Below, piece after piece: positions 7,101 through 8,607 of a stretch of 8,607 nt of DNA. Every line of letters begins with the position of its first letter. The first letter of the stretch is position 1. Source of the stretch: Bacillota bacterium (GTDB lineage: Bacteria > Bacillota > Dethiobacteria > DTU022); NCBI GenBank assembly GCA_012797095.1, contig JAAZPS010000193.1:1-8607 (forward strand). The letters are read 5' to 3'. A program made the position numbers and the translations under genes. The notes beneath the pieces are model-generated. The model had not been told where the DNA came from. It did no database searches and saw only the letters and a list, made by a program, of their open reading frames with translations.

Positions 7101-8342
7101 TTATAGAATTTTGGAGTCGTAAAAGTATTGCGCCAGCTCCATCTTGTTCAGTTCCCAGTTGCCCAGATGGACCTGCATGGTTTTCACATCGCGCCAGTAT
7201 CGCTCCAGATTCCATTCCGTGGCGTACCCGGCAGAAGCCATCAGCTCCATGATATTGTTGATCGCTTTTTCGGCAGCTGCGGTAACATGGGCGGCGATGC
7301 TGAGCGATCCGATGAACAGCCTTTCACCATCTTCCTCTTTCTGCCCGGCCTGGGCGAAAAGCTGGGCCAGCCTCTGGATCAAGAAGCGGCTTAGCAGGAT
7401 CTCATGGCTTATCTCAGCCATCAGGGAAGCGGTCAGGGGATTGTTTTTGAAGATATTCCCGGTCCCCTTGATCACGCGGGTATCGCCCCATTCCTTGATG
7501 ATCTCGAAGGAAGCAAACAGGGAACCCAGGGTGACCGCTCCGATACCGGCGTGAAGCCAGGAAAGCATTCTCCGGTAGGCTGAAGATCCTTTGAAGACCA
7601 GATTATCCGCCGGCACCGTCACCCGGTCGAACTTCAGCGCCGGATTGCGGCTGGCGGCAAGACCGGTGATTTTGGGAATCTCCTTATCCCGTTCAATCCC
7701 TTCGGAAGAAGCCGGAACCAGGATCAAACCCGGTTCGTCTTCTCCATCCAGATAGCAGAGCACGCCCAAATAGGCAGCATCGGCGCTTGCATTGAACGGG
7801 CGGATCTGCTCCCCGTTCAAGACCCACTGCTCCCCCTCTTTTTTGGCGGACACCTGCAGATACCTGCCGCGGTACTCGCGGGCCGGGTCGCTGTTCTGCA
7901 GACCGTACAGGGGTAGGACCAGCGCTCCGATTACCGGCTCCTCGGCCTGACAGGATAGTGATCCAAATTCCTGACAGAGTTTATCGTTTATCGTGGATTC
8001 AAGGGCAAAGCTGGTACAGAGGGCAAAGGTGGAAGCGGTAACCCAGCCGATTCCGGTATCGGCCCGGCCGATCTCCTCGAGGGCCGACAGCAGGGTGAAG
8101 ATCACATCGCTGCTGTTGTGCTCGGCTCCACCGTACTTTTCCGGCCAGATCAGCTTCTGCATCTCGATATCAACATACAGCCTTTTCATCGCCGGCAACA
8201 GGAGTCGTTCGTAATCTTCCTTTAACTCCAGCCTTTTACTGATAACTTCAGATTCCGCCCATTCTCTGAGACTTCGGGTCAGCGATTGTTCCGCTTCTTC
8301 GACCCTTCCACATGGGAATTCCGGAAAACCGTTATTAGCCAT
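7101..8342 (-). CDS. Divergent acyl-CoA dehydrogenase-like protein, probable partner of the next gene
   Basis: First gene of the cluster, 413 residues with the three-part acyl-CoA dehydrogenase layout. The helical N-domain includes KLIWPEKYGG (63-72) and EEIGRADTGIGWV (89-101). A beta domain contains WVLNGEQIRPFN (173-184). LKFDRVTVPADNLVFKG (236-252) precedes the C-terminal helical domain, which ends with ERYWRDVKTMQVHLGN (380-395). Two hallmarks are degraded. The FAD-contacting TEP-x-GSD segment is replaced by ALVLPLYGLQNSDP (140-153). The catalytic Glu position holds Leu393. It may therefore bind FAD weakly or not at all and act as one half of a heteromeric enzyme with the following dehydrogenase. 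ATG 8342 is chosen over the in-frame ATG at 8378, since AGAGGAGGT (8347-8355) sits directly in front of it and would be inside the coding region of the longer form. Family membership is clear; catalytic activity is doubtful. Confidence 0.87.
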   Translation of the reverse strand: MANNGFPEFPCGRVEEAEQSLTRSLREWAESEVISKRLELKEDYERLLLPAMKRLYVDIEMQKLIWPEKYGGAEHNSSDVIFTLLSALEEIGRADTGIGWVTASTFALCTSFALESTINDKLCQEFGSLSCQAEEPVIGALVLPLYGLQNSDPAREYRGRYLQVSAKKEGEQWVLNGEQIRPFNASADAAYLGVLCYLDGEDEPGLILVPASSEGIERDKEIPKITGLAASRNPALKFDRVTVPADNLVFKGSSAYRRMLSWLHAGIGAVTLGSLFASFEIIKEWGDTRVIKGTGNIFKNNPLTASLMAEISHEILLSRFLIQRLAQLFAQAGQKEEDGERLFIGSLSIAAHVTAAAEKAINNIMELMASAGYATEWNLERYWRDVKTMQVHLGNWELNKMELAQYFYDSKIL

Positions 8343-8346
8343 TTTA

Positions 8347-8355
8347 ACCTCCTCT
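8347..8355 (-). promoter_or_regulatory. Strong Shine-Dalgarno site that sets the first gene's start
   Basis: On the minus strand AGAGGAGGT lies four bases before ATG 8342 (five bases from the GGAGG core). It is the strongest site in the cluster and decides for the 413-residue start over the ATG 36 bases further upstream, which has no comparable site. Confidence 0.75.
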
Positions 8356-8378
8356 GTTCTACCATTTAAATACAGCAA

Positions 8379-8410
8379 GACTGCCTTCCGAACCGCTCGG
8401 GTAGACAGTC
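8379..8410. repeat. Imperfect dyad (hairpin or operator) ahead of the first gene
   Basis: The left arm GACTGCCTTCCGA (8379-8391) is the imperfect inverse of the right arm TCGGGTAGACAGTC (8397-8410), around a five-base centre ACCGC. Outer GACTG/CAGTC and inner CCGA/TCGG pairs are exact. It lies 24 bases upstream of the Shine-Dalgarno site. It could be an operator for a dimeric regulator or a leader hairpin. There is no following T-run on the minus strand, so an intrinsic terminator is unlikely. Confidence 0.45.
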
Positions 8411-8437
8411 ACCGTCAGAATCTGTCTAATTCTGTCT
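8403..8437. repeat. Three-copy CTGTCT motif array, candidate regulator-binding site
   Basis: CTGTCT occurs as direct repeats at 8422-8427 and 8432-8437, ten bases apart (one helical turn), and in inverted form AGACAG at 8403-8408. Same-face spacing plus an inverted partner is typical of operator arrays, and the place between divergent genes fits. No regulator gene is in the window, so this is an inference from pattern alone. Confidence 0.4.
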
Positions 8438-8511
8438 TATCGCCTTCTATCCGCAATAAGGATGTTTCAGGGTTGTTCTGCGGCGTAAAGTCCCGTAAGA
8501 AGAAATCACTT

Positions 8512-8520
8512 TGGTACAAT
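8512..8520 (+). promoter_or_regulatory. Possible extended -10 element reading rightward
   Basis: TGGTACAAT fits the extended -10 form TGn-TATAAT with one mismatch. No good -35 box is found about 17 bases upstream, as expected for some extended -10 promoters. It would serve the possible start codon at 8573, 52 bases downstream. Confidence 0.3.
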
Positions 8521-8572
8521 CTTCGGTAATGACAGCGATCGTGCGCCGAACCATAAATTTTCAGGTTGCTTA

Positions 8573-8607
8573 ATGAAAGTGGTAGTGGTAAGCGATTCTG
8601 TGTTCAA
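8573..8607 (+). CDS. Possible N-terminus of a divergent gene cut by the window edge
   Basis: An ATG at 8573 opens a frame reading MKVVVVSDSVF to the right edge. AGG at 8563-8565 gives a weak ribosome-binding site seven bases upstream. A short hydrophobic beta strand followed by a D-S pair is a common start of Rossmann-like enzymes. It resembles beginnings of glycerate kinases (MKIVVAPDSFK type) and of D-isomer 2-hydroxyacid dehydrogenases (MKxVVTDS type). Eleven codons cannot decide, and it may be chance. Confidence 0.35.
   Translation, partial: MKVVVVSDSVF

Larger units (their letters stand above)
8379..8572. promoter_or_regulatory. Probable divergent control region of the cluster
   Basis: This stretch between the first gene of the cluster and a possible rightward start at 8573 has no convincing gene and is more AT-rich than the coding DNA beside it. 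It must carry the cluster's promoter if transcription begins here, but I see no leftward -35/-10 pair worth naming. A TATTTAAAT stretch just in front of the Shine-Dalgarno site (8362-8370) is too close for a normal leader, though not impossible. Repeated CTGTCT motifs and an imperfect dyad occupy its left half; an extended -10-like element reading rightward lies at 8512-8520. Confidence 0.5.

Noticed and set aside
5908..7122. Rightward open frame of about 404 codons opposite the second acyl-CoA dehydrogenase
   Set aside because: It mirrors a well-conserved dehydrogenase gene and has no family features or ribosome-binding site.
8343..8378. ATG 8378 as start of the first gene, adding 12 residues
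   Set aside because: The strong AGAGGAGGT site lies inside that extension and directly precedes ATG 8342.
8415..8603. Leftward open stretch of about 60 codons in the control region
   Set aside because: It has no ATG or GTG start with a ribosome site and no recognisable protein; it is likely chance.

Overview
The window holds one long gene cluster read leftwards (minus strand), running from about 8342 to beyond position 1. A 230-base control region lies at the right edge, with what may be the first codons of a divergent gene at 8573. The organism is most likely a strictly anaerobic bacterium. Evidence for this is a complete set of radical 2-hydroxyacyl-CoA dehydratase / benzoyl-CoA reductase family proteins, a family whose [4Fe-4S] enzymes are highly oxygen sensitive. 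Strong AGAGGAGGT-type Shine-Dalgarno sites and the gene style would suit a Firmicute such as a Peptococcaceae or Syntrophomonadaceae relative, but a syntrophic delta-proteobacterium cannot be excluded. Base composition looks moderately GC-rich.

Layout in the direction of transcription: (1) 8342-7101, a divergent acyl-CoA dehydrogenase-like protein; (2) 7080-5812, a second, better conserved acyl-CoA dehydrogenase; (3) 5791-5120, an unrecognised helical protein of 223 residues; (4) 5097-3292, a 601-residue protein that is a paralogue of gene 3 and contains about three copies of the same helical unit; (5) 3314-2199, the small (HgdB/BcrC-like) dehydratase subunit; (6) 2193-763, the large (HgdA-like) dehydratase subunit with a very basic C-terminal tail; (7) 699 to the left edge, the ATP-dependent activator ATPase (HgdC/BcrA-like), cut off by the window about 25-30 residues before its usual end. 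Gaps are 5-63 bases and genes 4 and 5 overlap, so the genes are probably cotranscribed.

How they may work together: the activator (gene 7) would use ATP to push a low-potential electron into the heterodimer of genes 5 and 6. That enzyme would either dehydrate an (R)-2-hydroxyacyl-CoA to an enoyl-CoA or reduce an aromatic acyl-CoA. The acyl-CoA dehydrogenase pair would interconvert the product with a more saturated or more unsaturated acyl-CoA, with electron-transfer flavoprotein as the usual partner. No ETF, CoA transferase or CoA ligase is in the window, so substrate and direction are open. The real unknowns are genes 3 and 4, which sit inside the operon and match no family I recognise. Both dehydrogenases also lack the canonical catalytic glutamate. 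Together these suggest a specialised, possibly multi-protein acyl-CoA system.
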